From Alcaligenaceae bacterium (lineage in GTDB: Bacteria > Pseudomonadota > Gammaproteobacteria > Burkholderiales > Burkholderiaceae_B): 64,000 bases of DNA. The stretch is taken from the NCBI GenBank assembly GCA_013416455.1, contig JACCES010000006.1:248001-312000 (forward strand), read 5' to 3'. A program made the translations under genes and the position numbers. The notes below the pieces were generated by a model, which made no database searches, was not told the origin of the DNA, and saw only the letters and a program-made list of their open reading frames with translations. Positions 22,952 through 31,982 of this stretch are shown piece after piece. How positions within the stretch are numbered: position 1 is the first letter of the stretch; the number at the start of each line of letters is the position of its first letter.

Positions 22952-23839
22952 ATGAGCGACGACAACGCGCCCGAGCGCCGGCCCGGTCTTTCAGGGCGAA
23001 GCCCGGCGGAAGCGCCTCGCCGCGAAGCCGGAAACGGCTCCGGGCGGCGCGGGAACGCCGGCATCCAGGCTGGCGTCTCCCACAGGCATCGTGCTTTGCA
23101 TCAACCGCCCTTGCGGCTGCATCTTCCCTCCGGGCGGCTTGCTCTCTTTCTCGATGTCGATGGCACGTTGGCGCCGATCACGGCGCGCCCCGAGATGAGC
23201 CATGTGCCCGTCGGCACCCGGCGCACCTTGCTGGCCTTGCAGCATTCCGGGGTGGCATTGGCCGCGCTCAGCGGCCGGCCGCTATCCCAGGTACGCCGAT
23301 TGCTGCTTCCGGTCGACATTCCGGCGGCCGGTTCTCATGGCGCGCAACTTGGGCTGAAGCAGGGCTGCAGCATCAGGGTAGGCGTTGGCCTGCCTGCGGG
23401 GCTGATCGATGTTCTTCAGCAAGGCGTTGCGCGGCTTCCGGGTGTATGGATAGAGCGCAAACCGGCGGCGCTGGCGCTGCATTGGCGGCAGGCACCGGGC
23501 TGCGGGGATCAGGTCGATGACCTGGCTCGGCAGGCATTGGCGATTGCGCCCGGCTGGCGGCTGTTGGCAGGGCATTGCGTTCACGAGTTGCGCCCGGCCG
23601 GCCGGGACAAAGGGGTGGCCCTGAGACGCTTGATGCGCCTGCCGGGCTTCGCGGGCCGGTGGCCGCTGGCGATCGGCGACGACCGGACGGACGAAGACGC
23701 CTTTGCCGCGGCACTTGCTCTGGGTGGGGGCGCCATGCGCATCGGCCCACCGGCGGACACGCTCGCGCCTTGGTGGCTGCCTGATGTCGAAACGCTCGCG
23801 GACTGGCTGCGCACCCAGCTTCGGATGATCAGATGCTGA
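22952..23839 (+). CDS. otsB: Trehalose-6-phosphate phosphatase
   Basis: Dephosphorylates trehalose-6-phosphate, the second step of trehalose synthesis for osmotic and desiccation protection. 295 residues. The HAD motif [13 protein letters not shown] lies near residue 66, ALSGRP follows, and the late acidic motif is [10 protein letters not shown]. The first ~55 residues are Arg/Pro/Gly-rich with no recognised domain, so the true start may be downstream. The stop lies 23 bp before the preferred otsA start. Divergent from lexA across 139 bp. Confidence 0.9.
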   Translation: MSDDNAPERRPGLSGRSPAEAPRREAGNGSGRRGNAGIQAGVSHRHRALHQPPLRLHLPSGRLALFLDVDGTLAPITARPEMSHVPVGTRRTLLALQHSGVALAALSGRPLSQVRRLLLPVDIPAAGSHGAQLGLKQGCSIRVGVGLPAGLIDVLQQGVARLPGVWIERKPAALALHWRQAPGCGDQVDDLARQALAIAPGWRLLAGHCVHELRPAGRDKGVALRRLMRLPGFAGRWPLAIGDDRTDEDAFAAALALGGGAMRIGPPADTLAPWWLPDVETLADWLRTQLRMIRC

Positions 23840-23862
23840 CCTCATCAAGAAGGAACAGGGAC

Positions 23863-25227
23863 ATGGAAATGCAGGAACGCGTGGTGATAGTGGCGAATCG
23901 GACACCGGCCGCAAAGTCGGCCGGCGGCCTCGCATCGGGGCTGCTCGATGCACTCAAACGCCAGCCCAGCCTGTGGTTCGGCTGGAGCGGGGAGCTGCGG
24001 GAAGAGGACAGCAATACGGTTCAGCTCTTCAGTCGCAACCGTCTGACGGTGGCGGCCATTCCTTTGACGCCCGATGCGCACAACCGCTATTACAACGGTT
24101 TTGCCAACGGGGTGCTTTGGCCGGCCTTTCATCACCGGCTCGACCTGATGTGTTTCAGCGAGGACGACTATCTCGGGTATCTCGAAGTCAACCAGCACAT
24201 GGCGGCTCAGCTGCGCCCTTTGCTGCGCGAGCGCGACCTGATCTGGGTACATGATTATCATCTGCTGCCGTTCGCGGGCATGTGCCGTCAGCTGGGCATA
24301 ACGCAACGCATGGGCTTTTTCCTGCACATTCCGTTTCCGGTGCCCTGCGTTGCGCAGGCGATACCGCGCATCGACGAGCTGCTGGACGCCATGTGCGACT
24401 ACGATCTGCTGGGGTTCCAGACCGAGGACGACAGGTCGGCCTTCGTCGCACTGTGCCGCGAGCGGCGTCCCGAGATCCGCCTGCCCACCACCGGTGTCTA
24501 CCCGATCGGCGTCGATCCGCATGAGCTGCAGCGCGAGGCCGAGGCGGCGCCGCTGGTGGAACTCTGGCCCGAGGACGATCATCATATCCAGGGCATTCTG
24601 AGCGTCGACCGGCTGGACTACACCAAGGGGCTGCCCGAACGTTTCAAGGCGTATGCCCTGCTGCTCGAAGAGCACCCCGAGCTTCACGGTCATGTCCAAC
24701 TGGTGCAGATTGCGCCGCCGTCCCGCACCGATGTGCCGGCCTATGCGGAACTGCGGCGCGAACTGACCGCGCTGGCGGGACAGATCCTGGGGCGCCATGG
24801 CGACCTCGAATGGCAGCCGCTGCGCTACGTCGAGCGCCAGCACGATCGCGCCATGCTCATGCCCTTGTACAGGCAGGCCAGGGTGGGGCTGGTGACGCCG
24901 CTGAAGGACGGCATGAACTTGGTTGCCAAGGAATATGTGGCGGCGCAGGACCCGGACGACCCCGGGGTGCTGGTGCTCTCGCGTTTCGCGGGGGCGGCCA
25001 GCCAGCTTGATGGCGCTCTGCTGGTGAATCCGCATGATCCGGGCGAGGTGGCCGAAGCCATGCGCCAGGCGCTGTCCATGTCCAGAGAAGAGCGCCGTGC
25101 CCGCTACCGCCGCATGTGGGAGGTGCTGTGCGCGTCGGACATCAACGGATGGCGCACCCGCTACCTGAAGGATTTGCGGGCTGTGCAGGGCAGCAGCGAA
25201 CCGCTGGCGACGCCGCTGAGCGCATGA
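23863..25227 (+). CDS. otsA: Trehalose-6-phosphate synthase
   Basis: GT20 glycosyltransferase joining UDP-glucose and glucose-6-phosphate. 454 residues from the chosen ATG. Family motifs: VVIVANR at the N-terminus, WVHDYHLLPFAGMCR, FFLHIPFPVP, LSVDRLDYTKGLPERFKAY, and the donor site PLKDGMNLVAKEYVA. An ATG 30 bp upstream overlaps otsB, but AAGGA lies 8 bp before the chosen ATG. Forms otsB-otsA. Confidence 0.94.
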   Translation: MEMQERVVIVANRTPAAKSAGGLASGLLDALKRQPSLWFGWSGELREEDSNTVQLFSRNRLTVAAIPLTPDAHNRYYNGFANGVLWPAFHHRLDLMCFSEDDYLGYLEVNQHMAAQLRPLLRERDLIWVHDYHLLPFAGMCRQLGITQRMGFFLHIPFPVPCVAQAIPRIDELLDAMCDYDLLGFQTEDDRSAFVALCRERRPEIRLPTTGVYPIGVDPHELQREAEAAPLVELWPEDDHHIQGILSVDRLDYTKGLPERFKAYALLLEEHPELHGHVQLVQIAPPSRTDVPAYAELRRELTALAGQILGRHGDLEWQPLRYVERQHDRAMLMPLYRQARVGLVTPLKDGMNLVAKEYVAAQDPDDPGVLVLSRFAGAASQLDGALLVNPHDPGEVAEAMRQALSMSREERRARYRRMWEVLCASDINGWRTRYLKDLRAVQGSSEPLATPLSA

Positions 25228-25258
25228 AGGGCCCGGCCGCGCTTGCGGCCGGGCCCTT
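25227..25258. terminator. Bidirectional intrinsic terminator, otsA / tyrB
   Basis: AAGGGCCCGGCCGC and GCGGCCGGGCCCTT form a perfect 14-bp stem around a GCTT loop, right at the otsA stop and 20 bp from the convergent aminotransferase stop. Confidence 0.8.
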
Positions 25259-25278
25259 CGCGAAGGCGTGTATGGGAA

Positions 25279-26481
25279 TCAGCCCAGGACTTTGGCGATG
25301 GCTTGCGCCACGTAGTCGATGTTGCGGCTGTTCAGGGCGGCCACGCAGATGCGGCCGCTGGAAACCGCGTAGACGCCGTGCTCTTCGCGCAGGCGATCCA
25401 CCTGTTCTTTGGTGAGCCCCGAATACGAGAACATGCCGCGCTGCGCCAGGACGAAGCCGAAGTCCTGCGTCACGCCCTGAGCCTTGAGCTTTTCGACCAG
25501 CTGATGGCGCATGTCGCGGATGCGGTCGCGCATGCCGGCCAGTTCTTCCGTCCAGAGCTGGTAGAGTTCGGGCGTGTTCAGCACCATGGAAACAATGGTG
25601 CCGCCATGGGTGGGCGGGTTGGAATAATTGGTGCGGATGACGCGCTTGAGCTGGCTGAGGACGCGCGTGCTTTCTTCGGAGGAAGAGCAGATGAGGGTAA
25701 GGGCGCCGACGCGTTCGCCATACAGCGAAAACGACTTCGAGAAGGACGAGCTCACCAGCATGGTGATGTCCTGGTCCGCGAAGTGGCGCACCACGGCGGC
25801 GTCTTCTTCAAGCCCTTCGCCGAAGCCCTGGTAGGCGATGTCAAGGAAGGGAACCAGCCCGCGCTGCTTGACGACCTGGGCGATTTCCTTCCATTGGTCG
25901 AAGCTGGGATCGACGCCCGTCGGGTTGTGGCAGCAGGCATGCAGAACGACGATGGTGCCCTTCGGCATGCCGTCGAGCGCGCCGATCATGCCTTGGAAGT
26001 TCAGGCCGTGGGTGGCGGCATCGTAGTAGGGATAGGTTTCGACCGGGAAGCCGGCGCGCTCGAACAGGGCGCGATGGTTTTCCCAGCTGGGGTCGCTGAT
26101 GACGACCTTGGCGCCGGGTTCCAGCCATTTCAGGAAATCGGCGCCGATCTTCAGGGCGCCGGTTCCGCCCAGGGCCTGGGCGGTAAGCACACGGCCGGAT
26201 TCCAGCAGCGGATGGCCTTCGCCCAGCAGCAGGCGCTGCGCCCCCTTGTTGTAGGCGCCGATGCCTTCGATGGGCAGATAGCCGCGCGGCGCGGCCGCTT
26301 CAATGCGGGCCACTTCGGCCTTGTGCACGGCCTTGAGCAGCGGGATGCGGCCTTCGTCGTCGTAATAGACGCCGACGCCGAGATTCACCTTGCCCGCACG
26401 GGTGTCGGCATTATATTGTTCGTTCAGACCCAGGATGGGGTCGCGCGGTGCAAGTTCGACGGATTCGAAAAGCGAGTTCAT
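25279..26481 (-). CDS. tyrB: Aromatic-amino-acid / aspartate aminotransferase
   Basis: PLP-dependent class I aminotransferase, 400 residues, of the E. coli AspC/TyrB subgroup (starts MNSLFESVELAPRDPILGLN). PLP contacts: GGTGALKIG, HACCHNPTGVDP, and the Schiff-base lysine in SSSFSKSFSLYGERVG. AspC and TyrB cannot be separated by eye; TyrB is the usual betaproteobacterial naming. Divergent from uvrB across an 80-bp gap. Confidence 0.88.
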   Translation of the reverse strand: MNSLFESVELAPRDPILGLNEQYNADTRAGKVNLGVGVYYDDEGRIPLLKAVHKAEVARIEAAAPRGYLPIEGIGAYNKGAQRLLLGEGHPLLESGRVLTAQALGGTGALKIGADFLKWLEPGAKVVISDPSWENHRALFERAGFPVETYPYYDAATHGLNFQGMIGALDGMPKGTIVVLHACCHNPTGVDPSFDQWKEIAQVVKQRGLVPFLDIAYQGFGEGLEEDAAVVRHFADQDITMLVSSSFSKSFSLYGERVGALTLICSSSEESTRVLSQLKRVIRTNYSNPPTHGGTIVSMVLNTPELYQLWTEELAGMRDRIRDMRHQLVEKLKAQGVTQDFGFVLAQRGMFSYSGLTKEQVDRLREEHGVYAVSSGRICVAALNSRNIDYVAQAIAKVLG

Positions 26482-26561
26482 ATTGACGGGCAAGGGGATG
26501 AAAATTGAAGGGCTGGCTCTATGACGCGTAAGAATGTGATAATACGGGGTTTTCCCTAGGC

Positions 26562-28598
26562 ATGTCCAGTATGGCCAAGACCGCAGGTTTCGTAGAGTAC
26601 CCAGGCAGTCCCTTCCAGCTTTATCAGCCTTACCCGCCGGCGGGCGACCAGCCCGCCGCGATCGACGCCCTGGTGCAAGGTCTCGATGACGGCCTCATGT
26701 ACCAGACGCTCCTGGGGGTGACGGGTTCGGGCAAGACCTACACCATGGCCAATGTGATCGCCCGCACCGGCCGGCCCGCGCTGGTGCTGGCCCACAACAA
26801 GACGCTGGCCGCCCAGCTGTATGCGGAAATGCGGGAGTTCTTCCCCCGCAACGCGGTGGAATACTTCGTTTCCTACTACGATTATTACCAGCCCGAAGCC
26901 TACGTGCCCGCGCGCGATCTGTTCATCGAGAAGGATTCCTCGATCAACGAGCACATCGAGCAGATGCGGCTTTCGGCCACTAAAAGCCTGTTGGAGCGCC
27001 GCGACACCATCATCGTGGGCACGGTTTCCTGCATCTACGGGATAGGCAATCCGGGCGACTACCATGCCATGGTGCTGACCCTGCGCTCGGGCGACCGCAT
27101 CCCCCGCCAGGAACTGCTGGCGCGGCTGGTGGCCATGCAGTACGAGCGCAACGACGTCGAGTTCGCGCGGGGCAACTTCCGGGCGCGTGGCGAGACCATC
27201 GATGTGTTTCCGGCGGAACACGCCGAACTGGCTCTGCGCATCACCCTGTTCGACGACGAAGTCGAAACGCTGGAAATGTTCGACCCGCTGACCGGGCGGG
27301 TGCAGCAGAAGGTGCCGCGCTTCACGGTCTTTCCCAGCTCGCATTACGTAACGCCGCGCGAGACCGTGCTGCGCGCCATCGAAACCATCAAGCTGGAATT
27401 GCGCGAGCGGCTGGCCGAGCTGGTGGCCGACGGCAAGCTGGTCGAGGCGCAGCGGCTGGAGCAGCGTACGCGCTTCGATCTGGAAATGCTGCAGGAACTC
27501 GGTTTCTGCAAGGGCATCGAGAACTACTCCCGTCACCTGTCGGGGGCGGCCCCGGGCGAGCCGCCGCCCACGCTGATCGACTACCTGCCTTCCGACGCGC
27601 TCATGTTCATCGACGAGAGCCACGTCACCATGGGCCAGCTGGGCGGCATGTACCTGGGGGACCGTTCTCGCAAATCCACCCTGGTTCAATTCGGCTTCCG
27701 CCTGCCTTCGGCCATGGACAATCGCCCGCTCAAGCTGGAAGAGTTCGAGCGGCGCATGCGCCAGAGCATTTTCGTATCGGCCACGCCGGGCCCCTACGAG
27801 GCCGATCATTCCGACAGCATCGTCGAGCAGGTGGTGCGCCCGACCGGCCTGGTGGATCCCCTGGTGGAGGTGCGGCCCGCCGCCACCCAGGTTGACGATC
27901 TGCTGGGCGAGGTGAACCGCACGATCGCAAAGGGCGAGCGGGTGCTGGTGACCACGCTCACCAAGCGGATGGCCGAGGATCTTACCGACTATCTGATCGA
28001 AAACGGCCTGAAGGTGAGGTATCTGCATTCCGACATCGATACCGTGGAAAGGGTCGAGATCATCCGCGATCTGCGGCTGGGCGTGTTCGATGTGCTCGTG
28101 GGCATCAACCTGCTGCGCGAGGGCCTGGATTTGCCGGAAGTGTCGCTGGTGACCATCCTGGATGCCGACAAGGAAGGATTCCTGCGCTCCGAGCGCAGCC
28201 TGATCCAGACGATAGGGCGGGCGGCGCGCAATCTGAACGGCCGGGCGATTCTGTATGCCGACCGGGTGACCGATTCCATGCGCCGTGCGATCGACGAAAC
28301 CGAGAGGCGCCGGACGAAGCAGTTGGCGTTCAACGCCGAGCACGGGATCACCGCCCGGGGCGTGAGCAAGGCCGTGCGTGAAATGATAGACGGGGTGATG
28401 TCCACCGCGGCCGAGGCCGCCGTGCGGGCGGAGCAGGAGCCGGATCCGGAACTGCTGCGCGACGACAAGGCCCTGGCGCGCGAAATCCGCCGTCTCGAAA
28501 AGCAGATGATGGATCACGCCCGCAATCTGGAGTTCGAGCAGGCGGCCGCCGTGCGCGACACGTTGAACAGGCTGAAAGAGAAGGCGTTGCTGAGCTAG
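26562..28598 (+). CDS. uvrB: Excinuclease ABC subunit B
   Basis: Damage-verifying helicase-like subunit of nucleotide excision repair. 678 residues. Walker A is [11 protein letters not shown]. The beta-hairpin that clamps DNA is in [17 protein letters not shown]. Helicase motifs DESHVTM and [16 protein letters not shown] follow, and a UVR domain for UvrC binding ends the protein ([20 protein letters not shown]). An ATG nine bases downstream is the alternative start. No CTG-N10-CAG LexA box is seen in the 80 bp upstream. Confidence 0.96.
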   Translation: MSSMAKTAGFVEYPGSPFQLYQPYPPAGDQPAAIDALVQGLDDGLMYQTLLGVTGSGKTYTMANVIARTGRPALVLAHNKTLAAQLYAEMREFFPRNAVEYFVSYYDYYQPEAYVPARDLFIEKDSSINEHIEQMRLSATKSLLERRDTIIVGTVSCIYGIGNPGDYHAMVLTLRSGDRIPRQELLARLVAMQYERNDVEFARGNFRARGETIDVFPAEHAELALRITLFDDEVETLEMFDPLTGRVQQKVPRFTVFPSSHYVTPRETVLRAIETIKLELRERLAELVADGKLVEAQRLEQRTRFDLEMLQELGFCKGIENYSRHLSGAAPGEPPPTLIDYLPSDALMFIDESHVTMGQLGGMYLGDRSRKSTLVQFGFRLPSAMDNRPLKLEEFERRMRQSIFVSATPGPYEADHSDSIVEQVVRPTGLVDPLVEVRPAATQVDDLLGEVNRTIAKGERVLVTTLTKRMAEDLTDYLIENGLKVRYLHSDIDTVERVEIIRDLRLGVFDVLVGINLLREGLDLPEVSLVTILDADKEGFLRSERSLIQTIGRAARNLNGRAILYADRVTDSMRRAIDETERRRTKQLAFNAEHGITARGVSKAVREMIDGVMSTAAEAAVRAEQEPDPELLRDDKALAREIRRLEKQMMDHARNLEFEQAAAVRDTLNRLKEKALLS

Positions 28599-28786
28599 GG
28601 CCGGGTGTTGCTGCTATGCAACGTACGTTTCCCGGTTTCATCCAGGCGCAATATCTTTCAGATCTTTGTACTGTATAAGTATTGCCCACAGAAGCACTAG
28701 GGTTTACCATTAAATATTCCTTTCTCGTTTTCCTGCTGTTGCGGTGCAGCGAGAAAGTCCATTCTTCTAATTTTCCTGCCCTCAAA

Positions 28787-29275
28787 ATGACCAAGGTACT
28801 GTTTGTTTGCACGGGTAATATTTGCCGTTCCCCCAGCGCAGAAGGCGTGTTTCGCCACATGGTGGACGAAGCCGGTCTCGCGGGCGTGATTGGTGTGGAC
28901 TCTGCGGGCACGCATGCCTATCACGTGGGCGAAGCGCCCGACGTCCGTTCCCAGGCTGCCGCACGCAAGCGGGGCTACGAGCTTTCCGCCCATGTCGCGC
29001 GCCAGGTCACGGCCGACGACTTCCGCGAATTCGACCTGATTCTCGCCATGGACTGGGAGAACCTGGCCGCGCTCCAGCAGATGTGCCCCAAGGTCTATCA
29101 GCACAAGCTGATGCTCCTGATGCGCTTCTCGAACGAATTCGAGGAAGCCACGGTGCCCGATCCCTACTACGGCGGCCCCGAAGGCTTTGCCAAAGTGCTC
29201 GACTACCTGGAAGACGCCTGTGAAGGGGTGATGGAAGTGGTGCGCAAGCGCGCCCTGCAATACCAGGCCGCCTGA
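28787..29275 (+). CDS. Low-molecular-weight protein-tyrosine phosphatase
   Basis: 162-residue phosphatase with the P-loop CTGNICRS (residues 8-15, CX5RS) and the general-acid DPYYGG loop near residue 127. These enzymes dephosphorylate tyrosine kinases of polysaccharide export or stress regulation. MTKVLFVC is the family N-terminus, so the longer in-frame start 105 bp upstream is rejected. No kinase neighbour; it lies alone between uvrB and the isc operon. The 188-bp upstream gap has a TATAAG-like element but no clear -35. Confidence 0.92.
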   Translation: MTKVLFVCTGNICRSPSAEGVFRHMVDEAGLAGVIGVDSAGTHAYHVGEAPDVRSQAAARKRGYELSAHVARQVTADDFREFDLILAMDWENLAALQQMCPKVYQHKLMLLMRFSNEFEEATVPDPYYGGPEGFAKVLDYLEDACEGVMEVVRKRALQYQAA

Positions 29276-29354
29276 TTCGCGTTGGGCCGGGCGTGGCGGT
29301 CGGGGCGGCGCTGTGCGGCTCGGCCTGATACAGCTGCCCCTCGTTTTCCCGGCC

Positions 29355-29384
29355 AGGGCCGCGCCGCAAGCGCGGCCTCTTTCA
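29355..29384 (+). terminator. Intrinsic terminator after the tyrosine phosphatase
   Basis: GGCCGCGC-CGCAA-GCGCGGCC hairpin (8-bp stem) followed by a pyrimidine run TCTTTC, 80 bp after the phosphatase stop and before the isc promoter. Confidence 0.7.
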
Positions 29385-29404
29385 TTGTGCGCCGGCCGAG
29401 GTTG

Positions 29405-29429
29405 ATACCCTATTAAAATACTCGGGAAT
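29405..29429 (+). promoter_or_regulatory. Candidate class I IscR-binding site at the isc promoter
   Basis: The 25 bases match the remembered E. coli type 1 IscR consensus (ATASYYGACTRWWWYAGTCR, then RSTAT) at 21 of 25 positions, with ATACCC and GGGAAT ends around an A-rich centre. A TACAAT -10-like box follows at 29434, so bound IscR would overlap the promoter. Confidence 0.65.
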
Positions 29430-29520
29430 TTGCTACAATCCCCGAAACCGGGTCGGCCACAGGGTTACTGGTTTTTTTTCTGGCCGTGCCTTTCCAGTTT
29501 TTCCGGGCAAGGAATTCGCC

Positions 29521-30015
29521 ATGCGCCTGACTACCAAAGGACGGTTCGCCGTCACTGCCATGATCGACCTGGCTCTGCGTCAGCAGCGCGGGCCGGTCAC
29601 GCTCGCCGCCATCAGCGAACGGCAGAATATTTCTCTTTCCTACCTCGAACAGCTGTTCGGCAAATTGCGCCGCCACGAACTGGTCGACAGCGTGCGCGGG
29701 CCCGGCGGCGGCTATTCTCTGGCCCGCCTGGCGCGCAATATCACCGTGGCCGACATCATCTTCGCGGTGGACGAACCGCTGGACGCCACCAATTGCGGGG
29801 GCAAGGGCCATTGCAAGGTCGGCCGCCAGGGCAATTCTCCCATCTGCATGACGCACGATCTCTGGACCACGCTCAATCGCAAGATGATCGATTATCTCGA
29901 CTCCGTGTCGCTCCAGGATCTCGTCGACCAGCAGCGCATGCGCCAGCTCGAAGAAGCCACCCAGGCCCAGCTGGCCGCCCGCGGAGAGGCGGTGCTGAGC
30001 CGCCATCCCGCGTGA
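29521..30015 (+). CDS. iscR: Rrf2-family Fe-S cluster regulator IscR
   Basis: [2Fe-2S]-sensing repressor of Fe-S biogenesis genes. 164 residues. An N-terminal winged helix starts [19 protein letters not shown], with recognition segment [12 protein letters not shown]. Cluster ligands are Cys92, Cys98, Cys109 and His112. E. coli has Cys104 and His107, so five extra residues separate the second and third cysteines here ([12 protein letters not shown]). The iscS frame follows with at most an 18-bp gap, and an apparent IscR site lies upstream. Confidence 0.93.
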   Translation: MRLTTKGRFAVTAMIDLALRQQRGPVTLAAISERQNISLSYLEQLFGKLRRHELVDSVRGPGGGYSLARLARNITVADIIFAVDEPLDATNCGGKGHCKVGRQGNSPICMTHDLWTTLNRKMIDYLDSVSLQDLVDQQRMRQLEEATQAQLAARGEAVLSRHPA

Positions 30016-30032
30016 TGCCGGAGCCTTCAATA

Positions 30033-31235
30033 ATGTCGCAACGCCCCATTTACCTGGATTACGCGTCCACCACACCGGTCGATCCGCGCGTGGTCGACGC
30101 CATGCTGCCCTGGCTGGCCGAACGCTTCGGCAATCCGGCATCCAATACGCATTGCTATGGCTGGGAAGCGGAAGACGCCGTCGAGAACGCGCGCGAGGAA
30201 GTCGCCCGTCTCATCAATGCCGATGCGCGCGAGATCGTCTGGACTTCCGGCGCCACCGAATCCAACAATCTGGCCTTGAAGGGCGCCGCGCAGTTCCATG
30301 CCGAGCGCGGCCGGCACATCGTCACCGTCCGCACCGAGCACAAGGCGGTGCTCGACACCTGCCGCCAGCTCGAACTCCAGGGTTTCGAAGTCAGCTATCT
30401 GCCGGTGTCCGCCAGCGGGCTGCTCGATCTCGAAGCCTTTGCCGCCGTGCTGCGCCCCGACACCATTCTTGCCTCCGTCATGGCGGTGAACAACGAGATC
30501 GGTGTGGTGCAGGACATCCCGGCATTGGGCAGGCTCTGCCGCGAACGGGGCGTGCTCTTTCATGTGGACGCGGCCCAGGCCGCGGGCAGACAGGCCATCG
30601 ACCTGTCCGAATGGCCGGTCGATCTGCTGTCCCTGTCGGGCCACAAGGTCTACGGCCCCAAGGGCATCGGGGCGCTCTATGTACGGCGCAAGCCGCGCGT
30701 GCGCCTGCAGGCGCAGATCCATGGCGGGGGCCATGAAAAAGGCCATCGTTCCGGCACCCTGCCCACCCACCAGATCGTGGGCATGGGCGAAGCCTTTCGT
30801 CTGGCCCGCCTCGAAATGGCCGACGAACTGCCCCGCATCCAGGCCTTGCGCGACCGCCTTTGGGACGGCCTGTCCGTGCTCGACGAGATCTGGCTGAATG
30901 GCGACATGCAGCGGCGCGTGCCGCACAACCTGAACGTCAGCTTCAGCCATGTCGAGGGCGAGGCCCTGCTTGCGGGCCTGCGGGGTATCGCCGTGTCCAG
31001 CGGGTCGGCCTGCACGTCCGCCAGCCAGGAACCCTCCTACGTGCTGCGGGCGCTCGGGCGCAGCAATGAACTGGCCCACAGTGCCATCCGCTTCAGCGTG
31101 GGGCGCTACACTACGGAAGCCGAGATCGACGCCGCGGTACTGGAGCTGCGGCGGGTCGTCGAGCGTTTGCGCAATCTTTCGCCGCTATGGGAACAGGAAA
31201 ACCGGGGGCTCATGCATGCGCATGGTATACAGTGA
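30033..31235 (+). CDS. iscS: Cysteine desulfurase IscS
   Basis: PLP enzyme removing sulfur from cysteine for Fe-S clusters and tRNA thiolation. 400 residues starting [21 protein letters not shown] lysine in [22 protein letters not shown] motif; the mobile catalytic cysteine loop is [21 protein letters not shown]. An ATG at 30015 overlapping the iscR stop would add six residues. The C-terminus ([18 protein letters not shown]) matches IscS proteins that dock IscU. Its 3' end overlaps iscU by 14 bp. Confidence 0.94.
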   Translation: MSQRPIYLDYASTTPVDPRVVDAMLPWLAERFGNPASNTHCYGWEAEDAVENAREEVARLINADAREIVWTSGATESNNLALKGAAQFHAERGRHIVTVRTEHKAVLDTCRQLELQGFEVSYLPVSASGLLDLEAFAAVLRPDTILASVMAVNNEIGVVQDIPALGRLCRERGVLFHVDAAQAAGRQAIDLSEWPVDLLSLSGHKVYGPKGIGALYVRRKPRVRLQAQIHGGGHEKGHRSGTLPTHQIVGMGEAFRLARLEMADELPRIQALRDRLWDGLSVLDEIWLNGDMQRRVPHNLNVSFSHVEGEALLAGLRGIAVSSGSACTSASQEPSYVLRALGRSNELAHSAIRFSVGRYTTEAEIDAAVLELRRVVERLRNLSPLWEQENRGLMHAHGIQ

Positions 31236-31611
31236 TGCATTGATGGATCATTTCGAGCGGCCGCGCCATGTGGGGCAGTTCGACAGCGATGCCGCGAACG
31301 TCGGTACCGGCACGGCGGGTGCAACGGAAACAGGCGGCGTGCTGCGCATCCAGCTGCGGGTGGATGAAGACGGCCTGATCACCGACAGCTGCTTCAAGGC
31401 ATATGGGCCGCCCGCCCTCATTGCCGCCGGCTCATGGCTGGCGGAAACGATCCGGGGCGGCGTCCTCGAACAGGCCGGGGCGGTCACCCACAAGCAGCTT
31501 GTCGCAGCCCTGGGGTTGCCGCCGGCGCGACAGCATTGCGCATTGATGGCGGAAGACGCCATACGGGCGGCCATTCAGGATTACAAGGACAAGCAGAGGA
31601 TATACGTATGA
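31222..31611 (+). CDS. iscU: IscU-like scaffold protein lacking two cluster cysteines
   Basis: 129 residues that align end to end and without gaps with E. coli IscU (128). [18 protein letters not shown] matches the IscU N-terminus, and [16 protein letters not shown] matches the C-terminal LPPVK-IHC region. The scaffold residues have changed: Cys37 is Thr, Asp39 is Gly (GATETGG instead of GAPACGD), and Cys63 is Pro (YGPPAL instead of YGCGSA). Only His105 and Cys106 remain; a new Cys57 is present. The frame is open and embedded with overlaps on both sides (iscS, iscA), so it is not an obvious pseudogene. It probably cannot hold a cluster in the usual way. A start two codons upstream is possible. 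Confidence 0.85.
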   Translation: MVYSDALMDHFERPRHVGQFDSDAANVGTGTAGATETGGVLRIQLRVDEDGLITDSCFKAYGPPALIAAGSWLAETIRGGVLEQAGAVTHKQLVAALGLPPARQHCALMAEDAIRAAIQDYKDKQRIYV

Positions 31612-31934
31612 ACGGCATTACGATCAGCGAGCGGGCCGCCGGCCATATCGGCCGCTATCTTGAAAAACGCGGCAAGGGCATCGGCCTGCGCCTGGGGATC
31701 AAGACCACCGGCTGTTCCGGCCTGGCCTACAAGATGGAATACGTCGACGAGCCTCGGGCCGAAGACCTGCTGTTCGAACAGCATGGCGTGAAGGTCTATG
31801 TGGATCCCGACAGCATCCAGTACATCGATGGCACCGAAGTCGATTTCGTCCGCGAAGGGCTGAACGAAGGCTTCAAGTTCGTGAACCCCAATGAAAAGGC
31901 CAGCTGCGGCTGCGGGGAATCCTTTACCGTCTGA
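31608..31934 (+). CDS. iscA: A-type Fe-S carrier IscA
   Basis: 108-residue HesB/IscA-type protein that receives iron or Fe-S clusters and passes them to apoproteins. All three ligands are intact: Cys in TTGCSGLAY (residue 36) and the CGC pair in [11 protein letters not shown] at the C-terminus. The ATG overlaps the iscU stop (ATGA). It ends the operon; no hscB, hscA or fdx follows, the next gene being convergent at 31983. Confidence 0.93.
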   Translation: MNGITISERAAGHIGRYLEKRGKGIGLRLGIKTTGCSGLAYKMEYVDEPRAEDLLFEQHGVKVYVDPDSIQYIDGTEVDFVREGLNEGFKFVNPNEKASCGCGESFTV

Positions 31935-31982
31935 GCCGCCGAAGGTTTGGCCGCCCGGGTAAGCAAGCAGGCCCCTGCGGCA

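Noticed and set aside
26482-26561. LexA box for uvrB
   Set aside because: No CTG-N10-CAG or close variant found in the 80-bp gap.
29430-30032. N-terminal extension of IscS to 601 residues
   Set aside because: The extension is iscR in another frame plus the promoter; the family N-terminus begins at 30033.
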